Origin: Azonexus sp.
GTDB lineage: Bacteria > Pseudomonadota > Gammaproteobacteria > Burkholderiales > Rhodocyclaceae
NCBI GenBank assembly: GCA_031277255.1
Contig: JAITMS010000088.1
Span: 62,001 to 126,000, forward strand
Length of the DNA: 64,000 nt
Direction of reading: 5' to 3'
Both the position numbers and the translations under genes were made by a program. This document shows positions 17,594 through 25,920 of this stretch, piece by piece (the stretch's first letter is position 1; each line of letters begins with the position of its first letter). The notes below the pieces were generated by a model that was given only the letters and a program-made list of their open reading frames with translations, searched no databases and had not been told where the DNA came from.

Positions 17594-18316
17594 ATGGCTT
17601 CAGTCAATACACTACCGGGCATGGCGCCCACACTGGCCGGTAAAACGGCCTACGTCGCCATCTGTGGCCTCGGCATGGCGGCTGATTTGGCCGACGGCCT
17701 TGAAGCGGCTGGCGCGCGGGTCGCCATCATCACTGATGATACTTCGTGTTTTGCATCCCGTAGCGGTGTGGAGGCAGCTTTTGCCGCTGTTGCTGAACGT
17801 GTCGGGCCAGCCGATCTCGTTGTCCATGCTGCCGCATCCCGCGCCCTGTGTGGAGCGCAAAAACTCACCTCATTCGGCGAGGCCGGATTTCGCTGTGCTG
17901 ATACGGCGCTGCGCGCGACGCTCTACGCCTTGCAGGCTGCGCATGGCCAAATGGCTGGTCGTGGCGGTGCGATTGTTGTCCTGGGGCCGGCCATGTCTCT
18001 CGTTGGCGCCAGCAATCTCGTCCCGCTCGTGACCGCGACGGAAGGACAGCGGGCATTGGTGAAATCCGGAGCGCGCCAATGGGGGCGCTGTGGCATCACG
18101 GTCAATTGGTTGGCGGCAGTGAGCGAACTTTTCGCCGCCGAGCTTGCTGGCATGGATCCGGGTGGCCCGGAACTTGGGGAGGCTTGCGCACTCGGCCGCC
18201 GCCCTCAATGGGCGATGGATATTGCGCCCGTGCTGGCATTTCTCGGTAGCGACGCTGGTCGCAGCATCACCGGCGCTTCAATCAACATGGATGGCGGGGA
18301 GTGGATGACGCCATGA
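17594..18316 (+). CDS. SDR-like protein lacking the catalytic Tyr and Lys
   Basis: A 240-residue SDR-fold protein that keeps the overall plan (Rossmann start, LVVHAAAS in place of NNAG, C-terminal ITGASINMDGGEW) but has lost key residues. The glycine motif is AICGLGMAAD instead of TGxxxGxG. Where YxxxK should stand, ahead of the helix ending GARQWG, neither Tyr nor Lys is present (LVTATEGQRALVK). It may be a non-catalytic partner. AGAAGGAGG precedes ATG 17594. Its stop overlaps the start of the next, apparently active, SDR (ATGA). Confidence 0.75.
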   Translation: MASVNTLPGMAPTLAGKTAYVAICGLGMAADLADGLEAAGARVAIITDDTSCFASRSGVEAAFAAVAERVGPADLVVHAAASRALCGAQKLTSFGEAGFRCADTALRATLYALQAAHGQMAGRGGAIVVLGPAMSLVGASNLVPLVTATEGQRALVKSGARQWGRCGITVNWLAAVSELFAAELAGMDPGGPELGEACALGRRPQWAMDIAPVLAFLGSDAGRSITGASINMDGGEWMTP

Positions 18317-19086
18317 GCCATTTCAAGACACTACAAGGCCGCACGGCTATCATTACGGGCGCTGGCGCGGGGATTGGCGAAGGCATTGCGCTGGCAATGG
18401 CGGCGGCTGGCGCTAATGTTGTGCTCAATGTACGCCGCCGCGAAGCGGGCGAGGCCGTGCTGGCGAAGATTGCCGCTGAAGGCGGTCGCGCCGTGATTGC
18501 TGTTGCCGATGCCGCATCAATGGCGCAGATGACGGCAGCGGTCAGACTTGCCGTCGACAGCTTCGGCGGTCTCGATATCGCCGTGCATAACGCCAATAAC
18601 CATGCTTCAGCCCATCCGATGGCGCTTGAAGCAATAACCGATGCTGACTGGCAAGCGCAGGCTGCTGTCGCGCACGGTGGCGCCTTCATTCTCGCCGAAG
18701 CGGCCTACCCGTACCTGCAAAAAAGCCAGCGCGGTTGTTACGTTTTGCTTTGTTCGGCGCAAGGTTTGCACGGGGCGGCGATGAATCCAGTCTACAGCGC
18801 TCTCAAAGGCGGTAATCTCGGCTTCATCAAAGCCCTGGCGCGTGAATGGGGGCCGGATTGCATCAATGTGCACGGCATCGCTCCGGCAGCAATGACCGAA
18901 CCGGCTGAAGTTTTCTTCAGCCAGCACCCGGATATCCGCGATCAGTTTATGACGAAGTTTCCGCTTGGCCGTATGGGGCAGCCACGCGAAGACATTGGCG
19001 AAGCTGTTGTCGCCGTCTGTAGCAACCGCTATGCCTACGTCACCGGTCAGACGGTCAGGGTTGATGGCGGACTATTTACTGCTTGA
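18313..19086 (+). CDS. SDR-family oxidoreductase
   Basis: A 257-residue SDR with TGAGAGIG at 15-22 and Tyr161/Lys165 in YSALK. The NNAG motif is HNANN, a small deviation. The C-terminal YVTGQTVRVDGG is standard. ATG 18313 overlaps the previous TGA, implying translational coupling and possibly a complex with the degenerate SDR encoded just before. Expected to oxidise or reduce a hydroxyl/keto group on a CoA ester or ring. Confidence 0.87.
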   Translation: MSHFKTLQGRTAIITGAGAGIGEGIALAMAAAGANVVLNVRRREAGEAVLAKIAAEGGRAVIAVADAASMAQMTAAVRLAVDSFGGLDIAVHNANNHASAHPMALEAITDADWQAQAAVAHGGAFILAEAAYPYLQKSQRGCYVLLCSAQGLHGAAMNPVYSALKGGNLGFIKALAREWGPDCINVHGIAPAAMTEPAEVFFSQHPDIRDQFMTKFPLGRMGQPREDIGEAVVAVCSNRYAYVTGQTVRVDGGLFTA

Positions 19087-19096
19087 AAGGCATCCT

Positions 19097-19948
19097 ATGA
19101 CAAATCATATTGGGAAAAACCGTCTGGCCGGGAAAGTGGTCATCATAACCGGCGCGGCGTCAGGTATCGGCGCCACCACGGCAGAGGTTTTCGCACGCGA
19201 AGGAGCCAAGGTCATCGTCGCCGACATCAACAGTGATGGCGCAGAAGCGCAAGCGGCGAAGATCCGGGCGACCAACGGCGATGCTTGCGCACTGACGGTC
19301 GATCTTGGCGAACCGGAATCCATCTGCGCGATGATCGCTGGCACGGTGGAGATTTATGGTGGCCTCGATGTGCTGCACAATAACGCCGCTGCGACGCACC
19401 TTGCGGGAACGCACGATACAGCAGTTGAAATGCTCGATATCAAGGTGTGGGACGACATCATGCGCATCACCCTGCGCGGTGCCATGATCGCTATCAAGCT
19501 CGCCATTCCTGAGATGCGCAAGCGCGGCAAGGGGTCGATTATCAATACGTCGTCGGCCTCCAGTCTGGCAGGCGCTTCATCGTTTACTTCTTATGCGGTC
19601 GCCAAGGCGGGCATCAACCTGTTGACCGAGTACGTGGCCGTTCAACACGGCAAGGAGGGCATCCGCTGTAACGCCATTTGCCCTGGACTGATCGTTACGC
19701 CAGCGACAGCCGCCACCTATGCCGCGCCAGATGGGCCGGGCGCAATGATGTTGCGCCATCATCTGACGCCACGCTTGGGCAAACCCGATGATGTCGCCAA
19801 CATGGCGCTTTTCCTGGCATCCGATGAATCCGAGTTCATTACCGGTCAGATCATTGCAGTCGATGGCGGCAGTAGCAGCGTACAGCCTTTCAACGCCGAT
19901 ATGCAGGAAATGATGAAGAAGTTCGTCACGCAAAAAGGAGCGCATTGA
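19097..19948 (+). CDS. SDR-family oxidoreductase
   Basis: A 283-residue SDR with TGAASGIG at 18-25, HNNAA, the catalytic Ser in INTSSASS, and Tyr166/Lys170 in YAVAK. About 20 extra residues follow the DGGSSS motif. Glycine motif plus VADIN suggests NAD preference, with Asp after the second beta strand. GAAAGGCATCCT precedes ATG 19097; the open frame further upstream is within the previous gene. Third SDR-type gene in a row in this operon. Confidence 0.88.
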   Translation: MTNHIGKNRLAGKVVIITGAASGIGATTAEVFAREGAKVIVADINSDGAEAQAAKIRATNGDACALTVDLGEPESICAMIAGTVEIYGGLDVLHNNAAATHLAGTHDTAVEMLDIKVWDDIMRITLRGAMIAIKLAIPEMRKRGKGSIINTSSASSLAGASSFTSYAVAKAGINLLTEYVAVQHGKEGIRCNAICPGLIVTPATAATYAAPDGPGAMMLRHHLTPRLGKPDDVANMALFLASDESEFITGQIIAVDGGSSSVQPFNADMQEMMKKFVTQKGAH

Positions 19949-20520
19949 TGGATTGTGACGGATTGAGCCATCGGATCGAACGCATCGAGTCGCAACTTGC
20001 CATTCAGGAATTACCACCGCGCTACGCGGTAGCAGTAGATTCACGGAATCTGGATGCCTTGGTCAATCTGTTCGTACCTGAGGTCGATTGCGGCCATTGG
20101 GGCAAAGGACGAGAGGCGCTCAAAGCTTTCTTCGATCCAACGTTGCGGGGTTTCTACCGTAGCCAGCACCAAATCTGTGGTCATGTTGTGGACTTCGACC
20201 CGGTAAATCCCGATCGCGCTACCGGTACGACCTATTGCCGTGCCGAGCACGAGGACGGCGACCAATGGGTGACTATGGCGATCTGTTATTTCGATGAATA
20301 TGCGCGGCATGATGGTCAGTGGTATTTCAAGCGTCGTGACGAACGCCATTGGTACTCAAGCGATGTCCTCGCCCGTCCTGGTCAACCCCAATTTCAGAAC
20401 TGGGACAAGTACGCCACAGCACGTTACCAGCCACGCCTGCCAAACAGTTTTCCGAGCTGGGCAGAATATTGGTCCCGTTCTACACCCGAAGAACTCGCGG
20501 CGCTGACCAAAAAACCTTGA
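19948..20520 (+). CDS. SnoaL-like nuclear-transport-factor-2 fold protein
   Basis: A 190-residue protein starting MDCDGLSHRIERIE. The pattern IQELPPRYAVAVDSRNLD, then LFVPEVDCGHWGKGREAL and AICYFDEYARHDGQWYFKRR, fits SnoaL_4-type ketosteroid isomerase-like folds, which act as small isomerases, dehydratases or hydratases. ATG 19948 overlaps the SDR stop (TGATG). In steroid and polyketide pathways such proteins act on ring substrates, in agreement with the surroundings, but the reaction is unknown. Confidence 0.78.
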   Translation: MDCDGLSHRIERIESQLAIQELPPRYAVAVDSRNLDALVNLFVPEVDCGHWGKGREALKAFFDPTLRGFYRSQHQICGHVVDFDPVNPDRATGTTYCRAEHEDGDQWVTMAICYFDEYARHDGQWYFKRRDERHWYSSDVLARPGQPQFQNWDKYATARYQPRLPNSFPSWAEYWSRSTPEELAALTKKP

Positions 20521-20561
20521 GCCTACAATCCGTCCACGATCCATCTCGCGAGCGAAAGAGA

Positions 20562-21404
20562 ATGAAATTCGAAGGCACCGACACCTACGTCGCCACCCGT
20601 GACCTGACCTTGGCGGTAAACGCCGCCCGCGCCCTGCAACGGCCACTGCTCATCAAGGGCGAACCGGGTACCGGCAAGACCCTGCTCGCCGAGGAAGTGG
20701 CGCGGGCGCTCGGCCTGCCGCTGTTCCAGTGGCACATCAAATCGACCACCAAGGCGCAGCAGGGCCTTTACGAATACGACGCGGTATCGCGGCTACGCGA
20801 TTCGCAACTGGGCGACCCGCGCGTCGAGGATATTGCCCACTACATCGTGCATGGCGTGCTGTGGCAAGCCTTCGAGTGCGAAATGCCGTCGGTGGTGCTG
20901 ATCGACGAAATCGACAAGGCCGATATCGAATTCCCCAACGACCTCTTGCGCGAACTCGATCGCATGGAATTCCACTGCTACGAACTGCACCGCACCATCA
21001 AGGCCAAACACCGACCACTCATCATCATCACCTCCAACAACGAGAAGGAACTGCCGGACGCTTTTCTGCGCCGCTGTTTCTTCCACTACATCAAATTCCC
21101 CGACCGCGAGACTATGCAGCGTATCGTCGCCGTGCATTACCCGGATTTGAAGCGCGAATTGCTCAAAGAGGCGCTGGAGGTGTTCTTCGACCTGCGCGAG
21201 GTGCCAGGGCTGAAGAAAAAACCCTCGACCAGCGAGTTGATCGACTGGCTCAAACTGCTGTTGGCCGAGGACATCCCGCCCGAGGCGCTACGCGGCAAGG
21301 ATGTCCGTGAGGCCATCCCGCCCCTGCACGGGGCGTTGCTGAAGAACGAGCAGGACGTGCATCTGTTCGAGCGGCTGGCTTTTATGGCGCGGCGGAAATC
21401 GTAA
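20562..21404 (+). CDS. MoxR-type AAA+ ATPase
   Basis: A 280-residue AAA+ ATPase. Walker A GEPGTGKT is at 33-40 and Walker B VVLIDEID begins at 111; sensor TSNNEKELPDAFLRRC follows. MoxR ATPases act with VWA proteins as chaperones that insert metals or assemble enzymes. The VWA partner follows after 8 bp. It starts 41 bp after the SnoaL gene with weak AAAGAGA ahead; an upstream in-frame extension lies in that gene. Confidence 0.9.
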   Translation: MKFEGTDTYVATRDLTLAVNAARALQRPLLIKGEPGTGKTLLAEEVARALGLPLFQWHIKSTTKAQQGLYEYDAVSRLRDSQLGDPRVEDIAHYIVHGVLWQAFECEMPSVVLIDEIDKADIEFPNDLLRELDRMEFHCYELHRTIKAKHRPLIIITSNNEKELPDAFLRRCFFHYIKFPDRETMQRIVAVHYPDLKRELLKEALEVFFDLREVPGLKKKPSTSELIDWLKLLLAEDIPPEALRGKDVREAIPPLHGALLKNEQDVHLFERLAFMARRKS

Positions 21405-21412
21405 ATTGAGCG

Positions 21413-22585
21413 ATGCTCATCGACTTCTTCCTGCACCTGAAAAACCGGCAACTGCCGGTATCGATCAAGGAACTGCTGGCGCTACTGGAGGCGTTGGAGG
21501 CCCGGCTGGTCAACGCCAGTCTGGATGATTTCTACCTGCTGGCCCGCGCCATCCTGATCAAGGATGAAGCACACTACGACCGCTATGACCGCGCTTTTGC
21601 CGAATACTTCAGTGGCGTCGAGGCGCTGCCGGGGCTGGAGGCGCTGATTCCCGAGGAATGGCTGCGTCTGGCGGCACGCCGGCATTTGTCGGAAGAAGAT
21701 CGGCGCAAGCTGGAAAAACTCGGTCTCGATAAGCTGTTCGAGGAATTCAAGAAGCGTCTGGCCGAGCAAAAGGAACGCCATGCCGGTGGCAGCAAGTGGA
21801 TCGGCACCGGCGGTAGCAGTCCCTTCGGTCACGGCGGCTATCATCCGGAAGGCATCCGTGTCGGCGGCGAATCGGCGGGTAACCGTACCGCGGTCAAGGT
21901 CTGGGAGCGGCGCGAATTCAAGAATCTCGACGACAACATCGAACTGGGCGCGCGCAACATCCAGGTCGCGCTGCGCCGCCTGCGCCGTTTCGCCCGTCAG
22001 GGGGCGGCTACCGAACTCGATCTCGACGGCACCATCGCCGGTACTGCCAGGAATGGCGGTTGGCTCGATCTGCATTTGCGACCGGAGCGGCACAACGCAG
22101 TCAAGGTACTGCTTTTTCTCGACATCGGCGGCTCGATGGACGACCACGTGCAAACCTGTGAAGAACTGTTCTCGGCGGCCCGCTCGGAATTCAAGCATCT
22201 CGAACATTTCTACTTCCACAACTGCGTGTACGAAGGCGTCTGGAAGGATAATCGCCGCCGCCACGACGAGCGTCTGGCGACCTGGGACGTGCTCCGCACC
22301 TACGGCCCGGATTACCGGCTGGTACTGGTCGGCGACGCCAGCATGAGTCCTTACGAAATCACCCATCCCGGCGGCAGTGTCGAACACTGGAACGAGGAGG
22401 CCGGCGCTGTCTGGCTGCAACGCCTGCTGCAAACCTGGCCGCACGCGACCTGGCTGAATCCGCTGCCCGATACGCACTGGGGCTTCACGTCATCAATCCG
22501 CATGATCCGCGAATTGTTTGGCGAGCGGATGTTTCCGCTTTCGCCCGAGGGATTGGAACGGGCGATGCGCAGCCTGGCCAAATAG
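21413..22585 (+). CDS. VWA-domain protein partner of MoxR (CoxE-like)
   Basis: A 390-residue protein with an N-terminal helical half, a charged linker around 110-140 (KKRLAEQKERHAGG, then glycine-rich), and a C-terminal von Willebrand A domain with a MIDAS-like motif DIGGSM starting at Asp237. The second metal residue may be in LVLVGDASMSP. Such CoxE/YehP-type proteins work with MoxR ATPases in cofactor or complex maturation. The gene pair is widespread; why it sits in the middle of a catabolic island is not evident. Confidence 0.85.
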   Translation: MLIDFFLHLKNRQLPVSIKELLALLEALEARLVNASLDDFYLLARAILIKDEAHYDRYDRAFAEYFSGVEALPGLEALIPEEWLRLAARRHLSEEDRRKLEKLGLDKLFEEFKKRLAEQKERHAGGSKWIGTGGSSPFGHGGYHPEGIRVGGESAGNRTAVKVWERREFKNLDDNIELGARNIQVALRRLRRFARQGAATELDLDGTIAGTARNGGWLDLHLRPERHNAVKVLLFLDIGGSMDDHVQTCEELFSAARSEFKHLEHFYFHNCVYEGVWKDNRRRHDERLATWDVLRTYGPDYRLVLVGDASMSPYEITHPGGSVEHWNEEAGAVWLQRLLQTWPHATWLNPLPDTHWGFTSSIRMIRELFGERMFPLSPEGLERAMRSLAK

Positions 22586-22639
22586 CATCACCTGGCGGCT
22601 CAATGCGTTGAGTGGTCAAAAACATCGGTTACCCTGTCC

Positions 22640-22668
22640 TTGACACCTCTTGCTTATATGTTCATTAT
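22640..22668 (+). promoter_or_regulatory. Sigma-70-type promoter of the 22712 operon
   Basis: TTGACA (22640-22645) is a perfect -35 box; after 17 bp, CATTAT (22663-22668) matches four of six bases of the -10 box. The shared palindrome begins two bases downstream. Confidence 0.65.
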
Positions 22669-22669
22669 T

Positions 22670-22684
22670 TAGAATGACGTTCTA
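22670..22684. promoter_or_regulatory. Operator copy 2 of the shared 15-bp palindrome
   Basis: TAGAATGACGTTCTA is an inverted repeat with one mismatched pair. It lies one base after the -10 box of the promoter at 22640-22668, the same architecture as at 1261 and 36105, so a bound repressor would block RNA polymerase. Confidence 0.65.
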
Positions 22685-22711
22685 TTTTATTAAACCTTGC
22701 CACGGATCTGC

Positions 22712-23878
22712 ATGACTTACGCACTTAACGAAGACCAGCTTGCCATCCAGGATTTGATCCGCCGTGTTGCTCGTGAGCGCGTCGCGCCTCGTGCTGACGA
22801 AATTGACCGGACTGCCGAATACCCGCACGATATGTTCGCGCTGTTGAAGGAACTGGGGCTTTTTGCCTTGCCATTTCCTGAGGAATTCGGCGGCGCCAAC
22901 AACCTGCTTTCATCTTGTATTGCAGTCGAGGAACTTGGCCGTGTCTGCTACAACACGGGCTATCTGCTGGTCGTACAATGGACGCCCTTTGGCGCAATTC
23001 TGGCGGGCGGCACCGCAGAGCAGAAGCAGCGTTTGCTGCCTGGCTTGGCAACAGGCGATTTGCGCGGGGCGCTGTCGCTGACCGAGCCGCAAAGTGGTTC
23101 GGACGTTTCCGGCATCAAAACAACGGCCCGTAAGGCGCCGGGGGGATATGTGCTGAATGGGGCCAAAATTTGGGCCACCAATTCGGATATTGCCGATTTT
23201 GTACTGGTGGCGGCCAAGACCGTGGATGAGAGCGGGAACAAACTAGGCATTAACCTGTTTATCGTCGACAAAGGGACTGCGGGCTTTACCGTCGGCAAGA
23301 AGGAACCCAAGATGGGCGCTCGCGGCGTGCCTTCCTGCCCGCTGTTTTTTGATGACGCTTTTGTGCTCGAAACAAACCGTCTTGGTCCTGAAGGCGGGCA
23401 AGGTTTCAAGGTGGCGATGGAAGCCCTCAATACCAGTCGTCCGATTGTCGCGGCGCGGGCAGTCGGCATCGCCCAAGGCGCGATTGACCATACCGTCGGG
23501 TACATTCAGGAGCGCGTCGCCTTTGGTCAAAAGATCAGTGATTTTCAGGGCGTGCGCTGGATGATCGCCGATATGACGATGCAAACCGAAGCTGCCCGGC
23601 AATTGGTGTATCGCACCGCCGCCTTGGTCGATGCCGGTGCCAGTGGCAGGGAGCTGGCGGCGATGGCGGCGATGGCTAAATGTTTCGCGTCCGACGTGGC
23701 GATGAAGGTTGCCACTGATGCGGTACAACTCTTTGGCGCTGCGGGAATTTCCAACGAGTACCCGATCAACCGCTATTTCCGGGATGCCAAGGTGGTGCAG
23801 ATTATCGAAGGCACCAACCAGATTCAGCGCAATATCATTGCCGACAGCGTTTTAGGCCGCGTGCCGAAGAAAATTTGA
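22712..23878 (+). CDS. Acyl-CoA dehydrogenase, stand-alone type
   Basis: A 388-residue flavin acyl-CoA dehydrogenase. ALSLTEPQSGSDVSG is the FAD-binding signature, and the catalytic base is the Glu at about 366 in IIEGTNQIQRN, the position used by SCAD/MCAD. It is thus a complete homotetrameric enzyme, unlike the two paired sets in this window. ATG 22712 (MTYALNEDQ) is preferred over TTG 22697. First gene of the long forward operon that runs to 31253 under the palindromic operator. Confidence 0.93.
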   Translation: MTYALNEDQLAIQDLIRRVARERVAPRADEIDRTAEYPHDMFALLKELGLFALPFPEEFGGANNLLSSCIAVEELGRVCYNTGYLLVVQWTPFGAILAGGTAEQKQRLLPGLATGDLRGALSLTEPQSGSDVSGIKTTARKAPGGYVLNGAKIWATNSDIADFVLVAAKTVDESGNKLGINLFIVDKGTAGFTVGKKEPKMGARGVPSCPLFFDDAFVLETNRLGPEGGQGFKVAMEALNTSRPIVAARAVGIAQGAIDHTVGYIQERVAFGQKISDFQGVRWMIADMTMQTEAARQLVYRTAALVDAGASGRELAAMAAMAKCFASDVAMKVATDAVQLFGAAGISNEYPINRYFRDAKVVQIIEGTNQIQRNIIADSVLGRVPKKI

Positions 23879-23902
23879 TTAACGAATCATAAGGGGCACG
23901 TT

Positions 23903-24757
23903 ATGACCATGTTCAAGAGCGGTTTGCTCAATGGCAAAAAAATCCTTATCACTGGCGGCGGCACCGGACTGGGTAAAAGCATCGGCAGACGCTATCTGGA
24001 ACTGGGTGCGGAACTGGTGATCTGTGGCCGCCGGAAGGAGGTGCTGGATGTAACGGCGGACGAGTTTCGTCAGGCGACCGGCGGCAAGATAACGACTATC
24101 GTTTGCGACATCAAAGATGCGGAACAGGTCGAAGCGATGATGGAGATGATCTGGAAGGATGGACCGCTCGACGTATTGCTCAATAATGCCGCCGCTAACT
24201 TTATCGCTCGCACCGAAAAACTTTCTTCGCGTGCGGTCGATGCCGTTCTCGGCATCACCCTTCATGGCACGTTCTACTGCACCATCGCTGCCGGTCGCCG
24301 CTGGATCGAAGCTGGTCGCCCCGGCAACGTCATCAGCACGGTTTCAACGCCTTCTTTTACTGGCTCTGCTTTCACTGCGCCTTCCGCTGCCTGCAAGGCC
24401 GGCGTGCTGGCGATGACGCGCAGTTTGGCTGTGGAATGGGGGCCAAAGGGTATCCGCCTCAACGCGGTCGCGCCCGGTCTGTTCCCGACGCCGGGCGCGT
24501 GGGAACAGCTCTATCCCGCTGGTTCGCAGGTTGAACCACAGGAAAGGAGCGTTCCTCTGCGCCGCATCGGCGATCACTCGGAACTGGCCGATTGCTACGC
24601 CTATTTGGCGAGCGACGGCTCCAGTTATGTTACTGGCGACCTCATGGTTATCGATGGCGGTCGCTGGATGCAGGGTGTCGGTGGCCCAAGCTTTCGCGCC
24701 ATGCAGGACTGGAGCGATGAACAATGGGATGCCATGCGCGGCAAAGGGCGTAAATAG
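23903..24757 (+). CDS. 2,4-dienoyl-CoA reductase-type SDR
   Basis: A 284-residue SDR. TGGGTGLGK is the cofactor loop; NNAAANFIARTEKLS closely matches the DECR signature. The usual Tyr of YxxxK is replaced by Ser (SAACK), exactly as in SDR-type 2,4-dienoyl-CoA reductases, which reduce conjugated dienoyl-CoA with NADPH. The last 30 residues extend past MVIDGGRWM. AAGGGGCACG precedes ATG 23903. It follows the acyl-CoA dehydrogenase by 24 bp and precedes the racemase by 2 bp. Confidence 0.87.
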   Translation: MTMFKSGLLNGKKILITGGGTGLGKSIGRRYLELGAELVICGRRKEVLDVTADEFRQATGGKITTIVCDIKDAEQVEAMMEMIWKDGPLDVLLNNAAANFIARTEKLSSRAVDAVLGITLHGTFYCTIAAGRRWIEAGRPGNVISTVSTPSFTGSAFTAPSAACKAGVLAMTRSLAVEWGPKGIRLNAVAPGLFPTPGAWEQLYPAGSQVEPQERSVPLRRIGDHSELADCYAYLASDGSSYVTGDLMVIDGGRWMQGVGGPSFRAMQDWSDEQWDAMRGKGRK

Positions 24758-24759
24758 AT

Positions 24760-25911
24760 ATGGGGCCGCTAGCCGGTATCAAAATTGTCGAATTGGCCGG
24801 TATCGGCCCCGGGCCGATGTGCGCCATGCTGCTTGCCGACCTGGGCGCCACGATCATTCGGGTCGACCGCAAGGTGGCCGTCAAACTCGGTATCGAGCGT
24901 CCGCTCAAGTACAACACGATTTTGCGTAACCGCCATATCATCAATGTCGACCTCAAGGATCCGCAAGCGGTTGAGATGGTGTTGAAGTTGGTCGCGCAGG
25001 CTGACGCGCTGATCGAAGGGTTCCGTCCCGGTGTTGCTGAACGCCTTGGCCTCGGCCCCGATACCTGTCTCGTGCGTAACCCGTGTCTTGTCTATGGCCG
25101 CATGACTGGCTGGGGCCAGGACGGCCCAATGGCGAAGCAGGCCGGGCACGACATTAACTATCTCGCGCTGACCGGCATCCTTGATGCCATTGGCCGCAAG
25201 GGGCAGCCGCCATCCATCCCGCTCAATCTGCTCGGCGACTACGCGGGCGGTTCGCTCTATCTTGCTCTTGGCCTGCTGGCGGGGATCATCGAGGCGAGGA
25301 CTTCTGGCCAGGGGCAGGTCGTAGACGCCGCTATCGTCGATGGCGCGGCAAATCTCTCCTCGACTTTTTTCGGGATGCTGGCTGCTGGTATCTGGAAGTC
25401 GGGGCCGGGTCTGCGCGGCACCAATATTACCGATTCCGGCTCGCATTTTTATGATTCCTATGAATGCAAGGACGGCGGCTATATCTGCGTCGGCCCTATC
25501 GAGGAGAAATTCTACGCCGAATGGCTGAAGCTCATGGAGATCGACCCCGAAAGCCTTGGCAAGCAGATGGACGCCAGCAACTGGCCGGTTGCCAAGGAGG
25601 TGATCGCGGCGCGCTTCAAGCAAAAGACACGGGACGAATGGGCAGCCATTGTTGAAACCAGCGATGCCTGCGCCTCGCCTGTGCTGAGTTTTCATGAAGC
25701 TCCCAACCATCCGCACATGCGGGCACGGGGCACTTACATCAATGTCGACGGCGTTGTTCAGCCCGCGCCCGCGCCGCGTTTTAGCCGTAGCGTCCCGGCT
25801 ATGCCGTTGCCGCCGCAGCCGGTTAATCCGGCTAACACCGACAAAGCGCTGGCCTCCTGGTTCGACGCCGAAGAAATCGCCCGGCTACGCAATGCAGGGA
25901 TCATCGACTGA
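24760..25911 (+). CDS. Alpha-methylacyl-CoA racemase (CaiB/BaiF family)
   Basis: A 383-residue family III CoA-transferase fold protein. It matches alpha-methylacyl-CoA racemases rather than transferases: VELAGIGPGPMCAMLLAD at the start, His130 in AGHDINY, Asp160 in LLGDYAGG and Glu235 in YECKDGGY, the residues known in the mycobacterial racemase to exchange the alpha proton. It would convert (2R)- to (2S)-methylacyl-CoA so that an acyl-CoA dehydrogenase can act, pointing to a methyl-branched side chain such as that of a sterol or isoprenoid. It starts 2 bp after the dienoyl reductase stop. Confidence 0.9.
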   Translation: MGPLAGIKIVELAGIGPGPMCAMLLADLGATIIRVDRKVAVKLGIERPLKYNTILRNRHIINVDLKDPQAVEMVLKLVAQADALIEGFRPGVAERLGLGPDTCLVRNPCLVYGRMTGWGQDGPMAKQAGHDINYLALTGILDAIGRKGQPPSIPLNLLGDYAGGSLYLALGLLAGIIEARTSGQGQVVDAAIVDGAANLSSTFFGMLAAGIWKSGPGLRGTNITDSGSHFYDSYECKDGGYICVGPIEEKFYAEWLKLMEIDPESLGKQMDASNWPVAKEVIAARFKQKTRDEWAAIVETSDACASPVLSFHEAPNHPHMRARGTYINVDGVVQPAPAPRFSRSVPAMPLPPQPVNPANTDKALASWFDAEEIARLRNAGIID

Positions 25912-25920
25912 GGAAACACT

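Noticed and set aside
21482..22477. A 331-codon reverse frame
   Set aside because: It is the antisense shadow of the VWA gene and has no recognisable product.
22670..22684. The palindrome as a true KstR site
   Set aside because: The half-sites are similar but the spacer is three bases, not two, and KstR itself is actinobacterial; a different TetR protein is more likely.
24769..25716. A 315-codon reverse frame
   Set aside because: Antisense to the racemase gene, which has its catalytic residues.
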